Assembly (NCBI GenBank): GCA_934667845.1
Contig: CAKUMQ010000006.1
Span: 1 to 64,000 of the forward strand
DNA: 64,000 nt
DNA from: an uncultured Eubacteriales bacterium
GTDB lineage: Bacteria > Bacillota > Clostridia > Oscillospirales > Acutalibacteraceae
Direction of reading: 5' to 3'
Shown here: positions 62,070-64,000 of the stretch, piece after piece
Layout of the letters: the number at the start of each line of letters is the position of its first letter
Position numbering within the stretch: position 1 is the stretch's first letter
The notes under the pieces: generated by a model
Databases searched by the model: none
Seen by the model: the letters and a program-made list of their open reading frames with translations, nothing else
Told to the model about the DNA's origin: nothing
Translations under genes and position numbers: made by a program

Positions 62070-64000
62070 ATGGCTGATTTTACCGGCATCCGCTTTTCCG
62101 GCAGCTTTCGCGCCTACCAGCAGCGCATTCTTGACCACGCTGACCGCCATTTAGCGGACGGACACATCCACATTGTGGCGGCGCCCGGCAGCGGCAAGAC
62201 CATTCTGGGTCTCGAGCTGATCCGCCGTCTTCAGGCGCCCTGTCTGATCCTCTCCCCAACAACTACCATTAAATACCAATGGGGCGACCGATTTTCCGCG
62301 TTTTTTCTGCCAAAGGGCGCCGACCCCGCCGCCTATATCTCCTATGACCTCCGCCGCGTGGCGCTGATGACCTCCGTCACCTATCAGGCGATCTATTCCG
62401 CCATGAAAAGACTGCCCTGCGCCGATGACAACGAGACGGTCGACTATGCGGACATTGACCTGTTTCAGCTGATCCGGGACAACGGCATCCGCACGATCTG
62501 TCTCGACGAGGCACACCATCTGCAAAACGAATGGCAAAAGGCGCTGGAGGCCTTTATGGCGGGGCTGGGCGGGACGGTGACGACCGTCGCGCTGACCGCG
62601 ACGCCGCCGTATGACGCCGGAAAGGCGGAATGGGACCGCTATATCGCGGTCTGCGGCGAGATCGACGAGGAGATCTTTGTGCCGGAGCTGGTCAGGGAGG
62701 GCACGCTCTGCCCGCACCAGGACTATGTCTACTTCAATTTCCCGGCGCAGGCGGAGACCGATGCCTTTCGCGCCTATGCCGCCAAAACGCAGGCGGCACT
62801 GAAAGAACTTTACACCCTGCCGCTTTTGTCCCGCGCCTATGCCGCCGTCGCCGCGCGCGCCTATGACGCGCTGTTTGCGGACGCGGGCGGCTGTATTGCC
62901 CTGCTCATCCTCTGTCAGGCGGCGGGCATTGCGGTCGACCGGCGGCTGATCCGTGTATTGACCGACACCCGCGCGCTGCCGCGGCTTACGCCCGTATTTG
63001 CGGAAAAGGCGGTCGCCTTTCTGCTGACGGACGACACGCTGCTCAGCGACGCCGACCGCGAGGCGCTGCGGGAGCTGCTCCGGCGCCACGGCGTGTGGGA
63101 CAACGGCGGCGCGTGCTTTACGCTGAGCGACAGGCTCAAGCGCCGCCTGTGCGCGTCGGCGGGCAAGCTCGACAGCATCGCGCACATTGCCGCCGCAGAA
63201 AGCGCACAGCTGGGCGAACGGCTGCGGATGCTGATCCTGACCGACTACATCCGCAGGGAATCGCTCGGCGCGATCGGCACCGCGCAGCCGTTTGACCGGA
63301 TCAGCCTCGTATCGGTATTTGAAACGGTGCGGCGGACGCTGCCGGACACGCCGATCGGTGCAGTCTCGGGCAGCCTGATCCTGCTCCCCTGCGCGGTGGT
63401 TCCCGCCGCATGGGCGGACACCGCCGTGCCGCTCGGTCAGACCGGCTATGCCGCCTGCCACCCGGGCGGCGGCAGCCGCGAACGCGTCGACTGCCTGACC
63501 CGGCTGCTGCAAAGCGGGCAGATCCGCATACTTTGCGGCACGCGCGCCCTGCTTGGCGAGGGCTGGGACTCCCCCTGCGTCAACACCCTGATCCTCGCCA
63601 GCTTTGTCGGCAGCTTTATGCTCTCCAATCAAATGCGCGGGCGGGCGATCCGCCGCGATCCCGCCGCGCCCGGCAAGGTATCGAACATCTGGCACCTCGT
63701 GACGGCGGAGCCGGACTACCTTTTTGCCGACAACGGCGCACAGCGCCTTGCCGCCTATCTGCAGCACGACCCGGGCACCTTAGTCTCGGACGATTTTGAC
63801 ACCCTGTCCCGCCGGTTTTCCTGTTTTGTCGGTCCGCATTTTGACACCGGTGCGATTGAGGACGGCATCGAACGGCTCACCGCCATCCGTCCGCCCTACA
63901 CCGCTGCGGGCATTGCGGACATCAACCGGCGCATGCTGTCCCGCGCCGCCGACCGGGCGGCTGTCGCCGCGCAGTGGACGCTGGCGACCGACCGCGGCGC
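62070..64000 (+). CDS. DEAH-type helicase (incomplete at window end)
   Basis: Seen: at least 643 codons, still open at the window edge. Walker A APGSGKT (about 39-45), DEAHH (about 146-150), motif III LTATPP (about 177-182), C-terminal ATPase half with GTRALLGEGWDSP and motif VI SNQMRGRAIRRD (about 519-530). Known: superfamily 2 helicases of the type III restriction/Res group use this set. Here no methylase or nuclease gene is visible in the window, so its role cannot be fixed. CGGAGG lies six bases before the ATG. Confidence 0.85.
   Translation, partial: MADFTGIRFSGSFRAYQQRILDHADRHLADGHIHIVAAPGSGKTILGLELIRRLQAPCLILSPTTTIKYQWGDRFSAFFLPKGADPAAYISYDLRRVALMTSVTYQAIYSAMKRLPCADDNETVDYADIDLFQLIRDNGIRTICLDEAHHLQNEWQKALEAFMAGLGGTVTTVALTATPPYDAGKAEWDRYIAVCGEIDEEIFVPELVREGTLCPHQDYVYFNFPAQAETDAFRAYAAKTQAALKELYTLPLLSRAYAAVAARAYDALFADAGGCIALLILCQAAGIAVDRRLIRVLTDTRALPRLTPVFAEKAVAFLLTDDTLLSDADREALRELLRRHGVWDNGGACFTLSDRLKRRLCASAGKLDSIAHIAAAESAQLGERLRMLILTDYIRRESLGAIGTAQPFDRISLVSVFETVRRTLPDTPIGAVSGSLILLPCAVVPAAWADTAVPLGQTGYAACHPGGGSRERVDCLTRLLQSGQIRILCGTRALLGEGWDSPCVNTLILASFVGSFMLSNQMRGRAIRRDPAAPGKVSNIWHLVTAEPDYLFADNGAQRLAAYLQHDPGTLVSDDFDTLSRRFSCFVGPHFDTGAIEDGIERLTAIRPPYTAAGIADINRRMLSRAADRAAVAAQWTLATDRG

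Noticed and set aside
62151..63767. 538-codon minus-strand frame at the window end
   Set aside because: Antisense to the helicase, which has all motifs in order on the plus strand.

Overview
The window looks like a GC-rich member of the Clostridia (Firmicutes), most likely a gut-type Oscillospirales/Ruminococcaceae-like anaerobe. The reasons are strong AGGAGG-type ribosome sites, sortase-like PDTG surface anchors, YtcP/LplB-type importers without their own ATPase, a sigma-A promoter style (TTGACA-N17-TATAAT) and many sugar-acid and glycan genes. I cannot name a species. About 20-31 kb is clearly more AT-rich than the rest and carries mobile-element genes.

Region 1 (45-18.7 kb, minus strand) is one long glycan operon. 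From its 5' end it encodes two GH5-like hydrolases (one secreted, one without a signal), a 945-residue binding protein with carbohydrate-binding-like domains, two permeases, an NHL-TPR-Yip1 membrane protein, a DUF5696 lipoprotein, a second permease pair, a second binding lipoprotein and a sortase-type wall protein. Upstream lies a ~1 kb leader with four copies of a GGAAACnGTTTCC palindrome, a good promoter and a possible leader peptide.

Region 2 (18.7-30.6 kb) is accessory. It holds a MATE exporter, a Nudix hydrolase, a Mor-like regulator with an Ltp lipoprotein, two DUF4230 proteins, and an XRE regulator divergent from a DUF4352 lipoprotein with two clear operators between them. It continues with a large serine recombinase, an XRE plus sigma-70/sensor fusion module bracketed by an inverted repeat with a covarying hairpin, a SWIM protein, a shortened TnpV and tRNA-Leu(CAG). 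Several strong hairpins lie here, one of which buries the ribosome site of a 57-codon reading frame.

Region 3 (30.9-46.8 kb) starts with secA and then has a nine-gene minus-strand glucuronate operon. UxaC, an SDR mannonate/fructuronate oxidoreductase, UxuA, KdgK and KDPG aldolase together take glucuronate to pyruvate and glyceraldehyde-3-phosphate. Two Gfo/Idh/MocA and two TIM-barrel isomerase genes are interleaved, and a divergent AraC regulator faces them. A mutarotase, a phosphomannose isomerase and an SGNH hydrolase follow.

Region 4 (47-61.5 kb) is a second importer/glycan operon on the minus strand: two permeases, a CBM-carrying binding protein, an ADP-ribosylglycohydrolase, a membrane-anchored lectin-like protein and a pectate-lyase/GH99-like fusion. 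Its 5' end is lost at a head-to-head junction of two truncated genes near 57.25 kb, and its last gene is broken. An AraC-Gfo-isomerase-Gfo operon runs on the plus strand beside it. The window ends with tRNA-Pro(CGG) and an incomplete DEAH-type helicase.
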